Source of the DNA: Clostridiales bacterium
GTDB taxonomy: Bacteria; Bacillota; Clostridia; Oscillospirales; Oscillospiraceae
DNA length: 23,901 bases
Reading direction: 5' to 3'
NCBI GenBank assembly: GCA_003522945.1
Contig: DPHR01000174.1
Coordinates: 1-23,901 of the forward strand
Shown: positions 1 to 6,602 of the stretch, in pieces
How the letters are laid out: every line of letters begins with the position of its first letter
Numbering within the stretch: the first letter of the stretch is position 1
The notes under the pieces: model-generated
Seen by the model: only the letters and a program-made list of their open reading frames with translations
Databases searched by the model: none
What the model was told of the DNA's origin: nothing
Position numbers and translations under genes: made by a program

Positions 1-387
1 AAGATCGACGATGCCCGGTTTGCCAAAATGTCCAAACGCTATGAACAGGAGCAGGGCGAGAACGCCAAGAAGATCAAGGCGCTGCGGCTGGAACTGAAAA
101 AGGACGAGAGCAAGCGCATGGACATTGACGATTTCCTTGAAACGGTGCGGCGGTATACGGACGCGACCACCATTACAAAGCGCATGGTCGCAGAGCTGAT
201 CGACCACATTGAGGTGTACCACGCCGAAAAGCAGGACGGCGTTACCAATCAGCGTGTCGTGATCTACTACAACTGCATCGGCACTTTCGATGTGCCGGAT
301 CGCCGGAAGATCCCGGAGGCCGACATTATCATGGAAACGAGAAAAGGTGTAGCACTCAGCTACGCCCCGGAACAGGTTGCAGTATGA
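1..387 (+). CDS. Large serine recombinase, C-terminal fragment (cut by window edge)
   Basis: The reading frame is open from base 1, so the gene starts outside the window. What remains is about 128 residues. The first part is a lysine/glutamate-rich helix (about residues 1-40), followed by a segment with the pattern RMVAELIDHIEVY and then VVIYYNCIGTFDVP. This is the usual C-terminal end of TnpX/TndX-like large serine recombinases (the DUF4368-type tail), which excise and integrate transposons and conjugative elements of Clostridia. The catalytic serine domain is not visible. The gene ends 68 bases before the 3' end of a tRNA-Pro gene on the other strand. In several relatives the recombinase gene is the last gene of the element and reads outward, so the element boundary probably lies just after 387. 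The family call rests on recalled pattern, not on a search. Confidence 0.82.
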   Translation, partial: KIDDARFAKMSKRYEQEQGENAKKIKALRLELKKDESKRMDIDDFLETVRRYTDATTITKRMVAELIDHIEVYHAEKQDGVTNQRVVIYYNCIGTFDVPDRRKIPEADIIMETRKGVALSYAPEQVAV

Positions 388-401
388 ACTTTTCAGGAAA
401 T

Positions 402-454
402 AAAAAAGCAGAGTGTCCATTACAGGATACTCAGATCCTATAAGGACACTCTGC
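402..454 (-). terminator. Rho-independent terminator of the tRNA-Pro gene
   Basis: Perfect 11-bp inverted repeat GCAGAGTGTCC (408-418) and GGACACTCTGC (444-454). A smaller AGGAT/ATCCT hairpin lies in its loop. Read leftward, the stem is followed by a run of six T (402-407). It starts two bases past the tRNA CCA end, so it ends tRNA-Pro transcription. It may also block read-through between the mobile element and the tRNA. Confidence 0.85.
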
Positions 455-455
455 A

Positions 456-531
456 TGGTCGGAGTGGCGAGACTTGAACTCGCGGCCTCTTGGTCCCGAA
501 CCAAGCACGCTACCAACTGCGCTACACCCCG
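456..531 (-). tRNA. tRNA-Pro(CGG)
   Basis: On the minus strand the 76-base sequence folds as a standard cloverleaf. The acceptor stem is CGGGGTG with CACTCCG (one G-T pair), the discriminator base is A, and CCA is encoded. The anticodon stem is CTTGG/CCAAG around the loop TTCGGGA, giving anticodon CGG, which reads the proline codon CCG. The T-loop carries GTTCAAGTC. It has its own consensus promoter upstream and a terminator downstream, so it is a single-gene unit. Confidence 0.96.
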
Positions 532-553
532 ATACCGATATCAGCAAGACAGA

Positions 554-582
554 ATTATATTGTCTTTCGGCGGAATTGTCAA
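554..582 (-). promoter_or_regulatory. Consensus sigma-A promoter of tRNA-Pro
   Basis: On the minus strand a perfect TTGACA (577-582) and a perfect TATAAT (554-559) are separated by 17 bases. The transcript would start about 15 bases before the tRNA 5' end at 531. Full consensus is typical of stable-RNA genes. Confidence 0.9.
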
Positions 583-610
583 GTATTTTTCGGAAACTCT
601 TTTTCTATTC

Positions 611-639
611 TTGTAAAAAACTTCAGACTGTTATAGAAT
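611..639 (+). promoter_or_regulatory. Probable promoter of the radical SAM pair
   Basis: TTGTAA (611-616), a 17-base spacer and TAGAAT (634-639), about 40 bases before the start codon at 682. It lies back-to-back with the tRNA-Pro promoter. The match is good but not perfect. Confidence 0.6.
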
Positions 640-681
640 GTACGTACATTTTACGCACACTCTGTGCAGGAGTTTTGATGT

Positions 682-2517
682 ATGGATAAGAAACTCGAAC
701 GTATCCTCCCGCTCGTGCAGAAGCCCGCCCGGTATACCGGCGGCGAGTACGGCGAAATTCAAAAAGATAAAAGTGAAGTCGATCTCCGCATGGCGCTCTG
801 CTTCCCGGACACGTATGAGATCGGCATGTCGAACACCGGCATGCGCATTCTCTATCAGGTGCTCAACGACCTTCCCGGCGTATGGTGCGAGCGCGTGTTT
901 GCTCCCTGGTTTGATATGGACCGGCAGATGCGCGAAAAGGGTCTCCCCCTCTACGCGCTCGAAAGCGGCGACCCGCTCAGCGAGTTTGACGCGATCGGCT
1001 TTTCTCTCGGCTACGAAATGGCGTATACGACCGTTCTCGAAATGCTCGATCTGGCCGGCATTCCGCTGCGCAGCGCCGAGCGCACAAGCCTCACGCCGCT
1101 CGTATTCGCGGGCGGCAGCGTTTGCTGCAACAGCGAGCCGATGGCGGACTTTTTCGATCTTATGATCATCGGCGAGGGCGAGAGCGTGGACGGCGAAGTT
1201 TTGCAGCTTCTGCGCGAGGCGAAAGCCGCCGGTTGGAGCAAGACGGAATTTCTCCGCCGCGCCGCGCTCATCGGCGGCGTGTACGTCCCTTCCCTCTATA
1301 CGCCGGAGTATAACGGCGACGGCACGCTCAAGGCCATGCACGCCGCGCCGGGTGCGCCCGAGCGCATTACGAAGCGCATTGTTACGGACTTTGAAAACAG
1401 CTGCTTCCCCGTGGACGCGATCGTTCCCTCCACGGAGATCGTGCACGACCGCGTCGGCCTTGAGCTCTTCCGCGGCTGCATCCGCGGCTGCCGGTTCTGT
1501 CAGGCCGGACACATTTACCGCCCTGTGCGCAGCCGCAGCGTGGAAAAATGCATGGAGTACGGCAAAGAATCTCTCGCCTTCTCCGGCTACCACGAGATCA
1601 CGCTCCTCTCGCTCAGCACGAGCGACTACCGCGGGCTGAACGAGCTTTGCGACGGACTGATGGACTACTGCGAAAGCCGCGGCATCGGTCTCTCGCTCCC
1701 CTCGCTGCGCGCGGACAACTTCTCCATGGACATCATGCAGCGCGTGCAGAAGGTGCGCAAATCCGGTCTCACCTTTGCGCCCGAAGCCGGTACACAGCGC
1801 CTGCGCGACGTTATCAACAAGAATGTCACCGAGGAAGACCTTCTCCGCTCGTGCGCCGTGGCGTTTCAGGGCGGCTGGAACAGCGTGAAGCTCTATTTCA
1901 TGCTCGGTCTGCCGACGGAGACGGACGAGGATGTGCTCGGCATCGCCGAGCTTGCCGACCGCGTTGTGCATTGCTGGCGGGAAAACTCGCCCAACCGCAG
2001 CCACGGGCTGCGCGTGACGGTGAGCACGTCCTGCTTCGTACCAAAGCCGCACACGCCGTTTCAGTGGGAGCCGCAGGTCACGCGCGAAGAGTATATGCGC
2101 CGCGTTACGCTGCTGCGCGACAATATGAAAGCGCGCGCCGTTACCTACAACTGGCATGACGCCGACACCTCGCTCACTGAGGCGGTGCTCTCGCGCGGCG
2201 ACCGGCGGCTCGGCGCAATGATCGAAAACATCTGGCGGCAGGGCGGCTTTCTTGAATCGTGGTCGGAGGGCTTTGATCTCAAGCGCTGGGAAAGGGCTGC
2301 GGAGGAGGAAGGCATCTCCTTCCCGTTCTATGCCAACCGCGAACGCTCGCTCGATGAAGTGCTGCCGTGGGATCATCTCTATATGGGCGTGAACAGGCGC
2401 CACTATATCCACGAATACGAGCAGGCGCACCAGGGGCTTCTCTCCCCCGACTGCCGGGCGCAGTGCTCCGGCTGCGGCGCCGCCGCATTTCTGAAAGGAG
2501 GCCGCTGCGATGGATAA
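682..2517 (+). CDS. B12-binding radical SAM protein, TIGR03960 type
   Basis: A 611-residue protein. A B12-binding-like N-terminal region (about residues 30-200) comes before a radical SAM core with the cluster motif RGCIRGCRFC. Cysteines 266, 270 and 273 form the CX3CX2C set that holds the 4Fe-4S cluster and S-adenosylmethionine. After the core the C-terminus is Cys-rich (CRAQCSGCG). The family is widespread in Firmicutes and its substrate is not settled. It is usually encoded next to a TIGR03936 partner, as here, with an 8-base overlap. The start is supported by AGGAG at 668-672, nine bases before ATG. In many relatives the pair stands before ribonuclease G and rplU, but here a tRNA-Leu follows instead. 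The family call is firm; the reaction is unknown. Confidence 0.93.
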   Translation: MDKKLERILPLVQKPARYTGGEYGEIQKDKSEVDLRMALCFPDTYEIGMSNTGMRILYQVLNDLPGVWCERVFAPWFDMDRQMREKGLPLYALESGDPLSEFDAIGFSLGYEMAYTTVLEMLDLAGIPLRSAERTSLTPLVFAGGSVCCNSEPMADFFDLMIIGEGESVDGEVLQLLREAKAAGWSKTEFLRRAALIGGVYVPSLYTPEYNGDGTLKAMHAAPGAPERITKRIVTDFENSCFPVDAIVPSTEIVHDRVGLELFRGCIRGCRFCQAGHIYRPVRSRSVEKCMEYGKESLAFSGYHEITLLSLSTSDYRGLNELCDGLMDYCESRGIGLSLPSLRADNFSMDIMQRVQKVRKSGLTFAPEAGTQRLRDVINKNVTEEDLLRSCAVAFQGGWNSVKLYFMLGLPTETDEDVLGIAELADRVVHCWRENSPNRSHGLRVTVSTSCFVPKPHTPFQWEPQVTREEYMRRVTLLRDNMKARAVTYNWHDADTSLTEAVLSRGDRRLGAMIENIWRQGGFLESWSEGFDLKRWERAAEEEGISFPFYANRERSLDEVLPWDHLYMGVNRRHYIHEYEQAHQGLLSPDCRAQCSGCGAAAFLKGGRCDG

Positions 2518-3166
2518 GCTCCGGCTCGTATATGAGCAGACCCGCCGCGCGATATGGATGTCGCATCTCGATACGATGCGCACGCTGCAGCGTGCCATCA
2601 AGCGCGCCGGCATTCCCATCCGGTACAGTGAGGGGTTCAACCCCCACGAGCTCATCTCGATTCTTCTGCCGCTCTCCGTCGGCACGGCGAGCCTCTGCCA
2701 GATCGCCGACATCCGCGTGCGCGAGGATGTGGACATTGCCGCGCTGCCCGCGCAGCTGACCGCCGTGATGCCGGAGGGCATCCGCGTGACGGACTGCTAC
2801 GAGAACGCGATGAAGCCCGCCGAGCTCAAATGGATGCGCGTGAACGGCACATGGGAATACGATACCGCCGATACGGAAACCGTCGCCGCAAAATGCCGGG
2901 AGCTTTTCGCCGCCCCCGTCGAGGTCATGCGCAAAACAAAACGCGGCGAGGGACTTTTCACCGTGACCGAGCATGTACGCGATCTGACGTTCACCGCCGG
3001 CGACGGCATTGTGACAGTCGAGGGGATCGTCTCCTGCGCCGAGCCCGTGGTGAATCCCGAGCTTCTCACCGCGGCGGTCCGGACACACCTTCCGGACTGC
3101 GCGCCGGACGGCGGCCGCTTCTGCCGCATGGCGCTTTATCGCGCCGACGGAACGCCTTACCGATAA
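2510..3166 (+). CDS. Radical SAM-associated protein, TIGR03936/DUF2344 type
   Basis: A 218-residue protein opening with LRLVYEQTRRAIWMSHLDTM and continuing RAIKRAGIPIRYSEGFNPHE, the hallmark N-terminus of the DUF2344 family. Its ATG lies inside the last codons of the preceding radical SAM gene (8-base overlap) behind AAAGGAGG, so translation is very probably coupled. The family occurs almost always beside, or fused to, the TIGR03960 radical SAM protein, which suggests a two-part enzyme or a substrate-presenting subunit. A link to tRNA or ribosome modification is often suspected because rng and rplU are frequent neighbours, but nothing in this sequence proves it. There is no radical SAM cysteine motif in this protein. 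Confidence 0.92.
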   Translation: MDKLRLVYEQTRRAIWMSHLDTMRTLQRAIKRAGIPIRYSEGFNPHELISILLPLSVGTASLCQIADIRVREDVDIAALPAQLTAVMPEGIRVTDCYENAMKPAELKWMRVNGTWEYDTADTETVAAKCRELFAAPVEVMRKTKRGEGLFTVTEHVRDLTFTAGDGIVTVEGIVSCAEPVVNPELLTAAVRTHLPDCAPDGGRFCRMALYRADGTPYR

Positions 3167-3190
3167 TTTCCAAATTTCTTAAATTAGGTG

Positions 3191-3218
3191 TTGACATTTT
3201 TCAAAGGCATGATATAAT
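3191..3218 (+). promoter_or_regulatory. Consensus promoter of tRNA-Leu
   Basis: Perfect TTGACA (3191-3196), a 16-base spacer and perfect TATAAT (3213-3218). It begins 25 bases after the DUF2344 stop and precedes the tRNA 5' end by about 18 bases. Confidence 0.88.
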
Positions 3219-3236
3219 AACACTTGCCTTTGACAT

Positions 3237-3325
3237 GCGGGAGTGCTGGAATAGGTAGACAGGCAGGCTTGAGGTGCCTGTGTCCAACCATAGACGTGAG
3301 AGTTCAAGTCTCTTCTCCCGCACCA
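3237..3325 (+). tRNA. tRNA-Leu(GAG)
   Basis: An 89-base class II tRNA. The acceptor stem GCGGGAG pairs with CTCCCGC, then A and an encoded CCA. The anticodon stem CAGGC/GCCTG carries the loop TTGAGGT, so the anticodon is GAG, reading CUC/CUU leucine codons. The long variable arm expected of tRNA-Leu is present. It has its own consensus promoter and is followed directly by a terminator. Confidence 0.96.
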
Positions 3326-3361
3326 ATCAGCACAACAGTTTACCTGTTGTGCTGATTTTTT
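3326..3361 (+). terminator. Rho-independent terminator of tRNA-Leu
   Basis: A perfect inverted repeat of at least 12 bp, ATCAGCACAACAG with CTGTTGTGCTGAT, around a five-base loop, followed by a T run (3356-3361). It marks the left edge of the AT-richer cassette. Confidence 0.93.
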
Positions 3362-3573
3362 ATTTCTGGTTGATACGCTTTTTAGGTTCTAAATCAAATG
3401 TTGGGTGGGCAATCCCGGAGGGATGAGCTGCACCCAATTTTTTATAGAATCGAAAAACTATGCTATTGGGAATGCGGATACTGCGGAGATTTAAGGATCC
3501 ATCTATCCATCTGCTCAAGGTCTTTCCCTCCCGTTGGATTTTTCTGATCATAACCGTGAAATAACAGTTCAAC
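3362..3573. other. Gene-poor, AT-rich stretch between the tRNA-Leu terminator and the regulator gene
   Basis: No convincing gene is present. Two overlapping minus-strand frames are open for 40-70 codons. One (3463-3594) reads like natural protein, with GYDQKNPTGGKDLEQMDRW, but it lacks a ribosome binding site and stops early. The other (3360-3572) has a basic, unrecognised sequence. A remnant of an older insertion downstream of the tRNA is possible, but I cannot identify it. Confidence 0.4.
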
Positions 3574-3602
3574 TTGCATTAAACATGGTTCCATATTAGA
3601 AT
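3574..3602 (+). promoter_or_regulatory. Probable promoter of the Crp/Fnr-type regulator
   Basis: TTGCAT (3574-3579), 17 bases, TAGAAT (3597-3602), placed 35 bases before the start codon at 3637. A short ATGG-TT-CCAT repeat lies between the two boxes. Confidence 0.55.
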
Positions 3603-3636
3603 AAAATCGGAATATGCGGGAAGGAGCTTTCTTGAA

Positions 3637-4344
3637 ATGAGTGTACCGGCATTTTCACAGAATAAAAAGCGCTCTGAGAAAATTCGGCGTCTGGAGCAGG
3701 TCTTGCGCGGCAATGAAATCACCCTGCCCGATTTCATAAGAACTGAGATAGTTTTTGAGAGCTATTCTCCGGGAGAACTGATCCGTACCGCAAACGACAA
3801 TGTAAAAACCATGTCTGTAATGTTCAGCGGGAAAGTGCTGGTTTTTAATTCTTCCGTAGAGGGGAGAGAGTTTGCATACGCAAAGGAGCAGACTATGACC
3901 CTGCTGGGCGATCTTGAATATCTGTCCGGGAATTATTCCTACGCTTCCACTGTAATTGCCAGAACCAAAGTTGATCTCGGTTCAATCAGCTTTGAGCTTT
4001 TTGACAGGTGGATGGACAATAAAGATTTCCGGGATTATGTAGTATACTGCGTTGCTACCAAGGCGTTTACCATTGTCACAGATCAGGCGAAAACCAAATT
4101 TTACTCTCCTGTGCAGAGGGTCACAAATATTTTGCTCAAGGATCTGCGTCATGCCGACTTTTCGGATGAGCTGTATGTTGTAGAATGTACACACCAGGAT
4201 CTGGCACTTCTGACCGGACTAAGCCTAAGAACCATAAACCGTGCAGTTCAAGAGCTGGTGCTTCAGAATCTTATTTCTGTCAGGCATGGAAAAATAATTG
4301 TTCAGGCATCCGAACTGAACAGTCTTATAAAAATTCTGGAATAA
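3637..4344 (+). CDS. Crp/Fnr-family transcriptional regulator
   Basis: A 235-residue protein with Crp-like architecture. The N-terminal effector (cupin-like) domain spans about residues 20-130, with FESYSPGELI and MFSGKVLVF. A dimerisation helix is followed by a C-terminal winged helix-turn-helix at about residues 185-225, THQDLALLTGLSLRTINRAV. There is no cluster of N-terminal cysteines, so it is unlikely to be an oxygen-sensing Fnr. The cyclic-nucleotide arginine/serine motif of true Crp is not evident either. The effector is therefore unknown, possibly a nucleoside or its metabolite given the neighbours. AAGGAG (3621-3626) supports the start. The gene stands first in the cassette with the symporter and deaminase genes and has AT-richer codon use than the genes on either side. 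Confidence 0.85.
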   Translation: MSVPAFSQNKKRSEKIRRLEQVLRGNEITLPDFIRTEIVFESYSPGELIRTANDNVKTMSVMFSGKVLVFNSSVEGREFAYAKEQTMTLLGDLEYLSGNYSYASTVIARTKVDLGSISFELFDRWMDNKDFRDYVVYCVATKAFTIVTDQAKTKFYSPVQRVTNILLKDLRHADFSDELYVVECTHQDLALLTGLSLRTINRAVQELVLQNLISVRHGKIIVQASELNSLIKILE

Positions 4345-4403
4345 CGTCATCAACCGTGCCATTTGGCCTATTTTACCATTTCTCCTTGTTTTAATATCAA
4401 TAA

Positions 4404-4417
4404 GAGCTGGTCAGCTC
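4404..4417. promoter_or_regulatory. Candidate operator before the symporter gene
   Basis: A perfect 6-bp inverted repeat, GAGCTG-GT-CAGCTC, 34 bases before the symporter start codon. A TAATAT box (4392-4397) without a good -35 partner lies just upstream, inside an imperfect TTG/CAA palindrome (4386-4400). The size fits a Crp-family dimer site. Binding by the adjacent regulator is inference. Confidence 0.4.
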
Positions 4418-4450
4418 ACAGGAAATACTAAAATAAAAGGAGAAACACAA

Positions 4451-5824
4451 ATGGGCGGATTAGACTGGATTTTAATCGCGATTTACTTACTTATCATGCT
4501 CGGAATAGGTTTTACTTCCATGAAGAAGGTTAAAACCAACGAAGACTATGCATTAGCAGGAAGAAGCGTAGGAAATTTTTGGGTAATCCTTTCCCTGTTT
4601 GCTTCATGGACAGGACTTTCCGGCCTGTTCGGAACACCGCAGTATGTATACCAGTATGGCATCGCCGGCTGGTGGTGGTGGGTAACCTTCCCGCTCGGCG
4701 TCTTCATAATGGGCATGACCATGGCGAAGCTTCTCCGGAAGAGAATGTATACCACTCTTTCCGATACCGTTGATCCTCTGCATTCCTCCCCGGCAATTCG
4801 TATTGTCTCTTCTCTTGTCACCGTGTGGAACTATCTTGCGTGGACTGCGGGACAGGTGGCCGGAATTATTTTGGTAATCACCACATTCACCAATCTCAAC
4901 GGCACCACCGCTGTCATCATTGCTTATATTATTATTGTTATATTCACTGTCCTTGGCGGCCTTCGAGCCGTGCTCTATACAGACTCCTTCCAATCGGTGC
5001 TGTTCCTTTTAGTTATAGGTCTTGTCATTCCTGCGGTCATTCTTTCCAGATATAACGTTGCAGAGGCAATCGACTCTACACGGCAGATCGACGGATACTA
5101 TAGTCTCTTCAGCAGTGTTCCCTCCGGAACGATGATCACCTGGTGGCTCCTTGCCCCCGCCGGATTTATTGACACGATGGCATTCCAGAGAATCTTTGCC
5201 GCAAAGGATGAAAAATCCGCCAAGAAGAACATCGAGGGCGCATTTATCCTTATGGTCATCTTCGGGATCGTCCTTACCTTTATCGGAGTAATGGCTCATG
5301 TTATCCTCCCCAACGGCAGCGACCCCGCCACGGTTATGCTTGATACGGTTAAGGTTATTCTCCCCAGCGGCATCCGCGGCCTTCTCGTTGTAGCTTTTGC
5401 CGGTGTTGCCGTATCCACAGCAAGCTCTACGCTCCTTGCCTGTTCAACCACCTTGGAGCAGGATGTGTTCGCCGTGCTTTATAAGGGTGAGTATAATAAC
5501 AAAACAGCCATTCTCGTCAACAGAATATTCGTTGGCGTTGTAGGTCTGCTCTCTCTCGTTTTGGCTCTCAAGGTCGGCAGTGTTACCAAAATTCTTATGT
5601 ACGGCTACTCCGTGTATGTGCCCGGTCTTCTGCTGCCTGTCATTGCACGCACCTGTAATATGAAGATCGGCGAAAAATACATTCTTTCCACAATGATCGT
5701 CGGTGTTATTTCGTCTGTGGTGCTCATCCTTATCGGCGAGCCCTTCCCCGCATCTCTCGGCGGACTCCTTCTGTCAGCAATTCCGTTTGCCATCGGTTGG
5801 GGCTGCAGCAAAAAGCAGGCTTAA
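4451..5824 (+). CDS. Sodium:solute symporter (SSS family), possible nucleoside carrier
   Basis: A 457-residue, strongly hydrophobic protein with about 12-13 membrane segments. SSS features include the N-terminal segment LLIMLGIGFTSMKK with NEDYALAGRS after the first helix, a QVAGIILV segment, and STASSTLLACSTTLEQD in the eighth core helix, whose Ser/Thr residues form the family's sodium site. It therefore probably couples uptake of a small solute to the sodium gradient. The substrate cannot be read from sequence. Because the only other enzyme in the cassette is a cytidine-deaminase homologue, a pyrimidine nucleoside is the best guess. AAAAGGAG (4436-4443) fixes the start. The deaminase gene begins 77 bases downstream with no terminator between them, so they are likely co-transcribed. 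Confidence 0.88.
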   Translation: MGGLDWILIAIYLLIMLGIGFTSMKKVKTNEDYALAGRSVGNFWVILSLFASWTGLSGLFGTPQYVYQYGIAGWWWWVTFPLGVFIMGMTMAKLLRKRMYTTLSDTVDPLHSSPAIRIVSSLVTVWNYLAWTAGQVAGIILVITTFTNLNGTTAVIIAYIIIVIFTVLGGLRAVLYTDSFQSVLFLLVIGLVIPAVILSRYNVAEAIDSTRQIDGYYSLFSSVPSGTMITWWLLAPAGFIDTMAFQRIFAAKDEKSAKKNIEGAFILMVIFGIVLTFIGVMAHVILPNGSDPATVMLDTVKVILPSGIRGLLVVAFAGVAVSTASSTLLACSTTLEQDVFAVLYKGEYNNKTAILVNRIFVGVVGLLSLVLALKVGSVTKILMYGYSVYVPGLLLPVIARTCNMKIGEKYILSTMIVGVISSVVLILIGEPFPASLGGLLLSAIPFAIGWGCSKKQA

Positions 5825-5901
5825 TCAGGCAGCAGTTTCTTAGATCACTGTTCAGCTTAGGCTCTGTGCAAATGTACTTGTTAAATCGAAAGGATATAAA
5901 A

Positions 5902-6345
5902 ATGGAAATAACAACATTTGATAAGCTCAGCAAAGAGGATCAGGCACTTGTAAAAACGGCCATGGAAGCCCGCGAAAACGCTTATACTCCTTACAGCAAT
6001 CACAAAGTAGGCTCCGCCGTTCGCACTGCCAACGGAAAGGTTTTTCCCGGCTGCAATGTTGAAATAATCTCTCTTCAGACCAGCTGTCATGCAGAGCGAA
6101 ACGCCGTAATGAATATGGCCATGCACGGTGAGCGCGTAATTGAGGCCTTAGTATGCTACGGTCCATACTCCGGTGTCCCCTGCGCAGAATGCAGACAGGT
6201 CATCTGGGAATTCTGTGACAACAATCCCAATGTCCGAATCATCGGTGCTACGACTGAGGGTGAAATCGAATTGATGACCATAGGTGAAATATACCCATAT
6301 GCCTATGGACCGGCAACAAAAGGAATCGATTGCAAAAAATATTGA
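5902..6345 (+). CDS. cdd: Cytidine deaminase-like nucleoside deaminase
   Basis: A 147-residue protein of usual length for the homotetrameric cytidine deaminases. It shows YTPYSNHKVGSAV, then CNVE (Asn52 and Glu54, the ribose/base contacts), HAER (His63 as a zinc ligand and Glu65 as proton shuttle), PCAEC (Cys94 and Cys97, zinc ligands), and a C-terminal YPYAYGP matching the usual YPYAFGP-like end. Most short cytidine deaminases have CAER rather than HAER, so the zinc site here would be His-Cys-Cys, with a spare Cys62 next to it. The residues after CNVE (IIS) also depart from the usual NA(S/A). Substrate specificity may therefore differ. I chose the start at 5902 because AAAGGA stands seven bases before it; an upstream in-frame ATG at 5797 overlaps the symporter gene. 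Confidence 0.85.
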   Translation: MEITTFDKLSKEDQALVKTAMEARENAYTPYSNHKVGSAVRTANGKVFPGCNVEIISLQTSCHAERNAVMNMAMHGERVIEALVCYGPYSGVPCAECRQVIWEFCDNNPNVRIIGATTEGEIELMTIGEIYPYAYGPATKGIDCKKY

Positions 6346-6402
6346 TAATTGCAGGCTATCTGCATGAATTGAAGCGTCCCCGCAAAAGTTAAGCAAATAT
6401 GT

Positions 6403-6445
6403 AAAGGGCTTGTTGTCTGTGAAAAGCAGACGGCAAGCCCTTTTT
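6403..6445 (+). terminator. Rho-independent terminator of the cassette
   Basis: An outer stem AAAGGGCTTG/CAAGCCCTTT and an inner stem GTCTG/CAGAC form a long hairpin, followed by TTTTT. It closes the regulator-symporter-deaminase unit 57 bases after the deaminase stop and marks the right edge of the AT-richer block. Confidence 0.92.
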
Positions 6446-6554
6446 CTTTGTCACGATACTACGCATAATAATGACATCACTCAGCGCAAAATGCCGAATG
6501 TATTGCCGGAGGGTATGAACCATGAAGAAGTGCGGATTTTGCGCCTAAGAGACA

Positions 6555-6596
6555 CAAAAGACAGCAGCTCATCCGATCCGAACGAATGAGCCGCCG
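6555..6596 (-). terminator. Rho-independent terminator of the ROK/SGNH/YesL operon
   Basis: On the minus strand CGGCGGCUCAU pairs fully with AUGAGCUGCUG (two G-U pairs, positions 6562-6572 and 6586-6596), followed by a U-rich CUUUUG tract. Read the other way, the G-U pairs become A-C mismatches, so it belongs to the leftward operon. It lies six bases after the YesL-like stop. Confidence 0.82.
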
Positions 6597-6602
6597 TTTT
6601 CT

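Noticed and set aside
408..454. Inverted repeat near the recombinase as a transposon terminal repeat or att site
   Set aside because: Its stem is followed by a T run in the tRNA-Pro direction and it begins right after the tRNA CCA, so a terminator explains it better.
631..2781. A 716-codon minus-strand open frame opposite the radical SAM genes
   Set aside because: Arg/Ala/His-rich shadow caused by GC-rich codon use; the plus strand carries clear family motifs, ribosome binding sites and a promoter.
3237..6450. Cassette as a tRNA-integrated island with a direct repeat of the tRNA 3' end
   Set aside because: No copy of the tRNA-Leu 3' end was found on the far side and no integrase gene is present, so tRNA-targeted integration is not supported.
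6491..6589. A 32-residue plus-strand ORF between the cassette terminator and the YesL-like gene
   Set aside because: No ribosome binding site or promoter, and its end runs through the leftward operon's terminator hairpin. Its composition is protein-like, so a gene relic cannot be excluded, but support is too thin.
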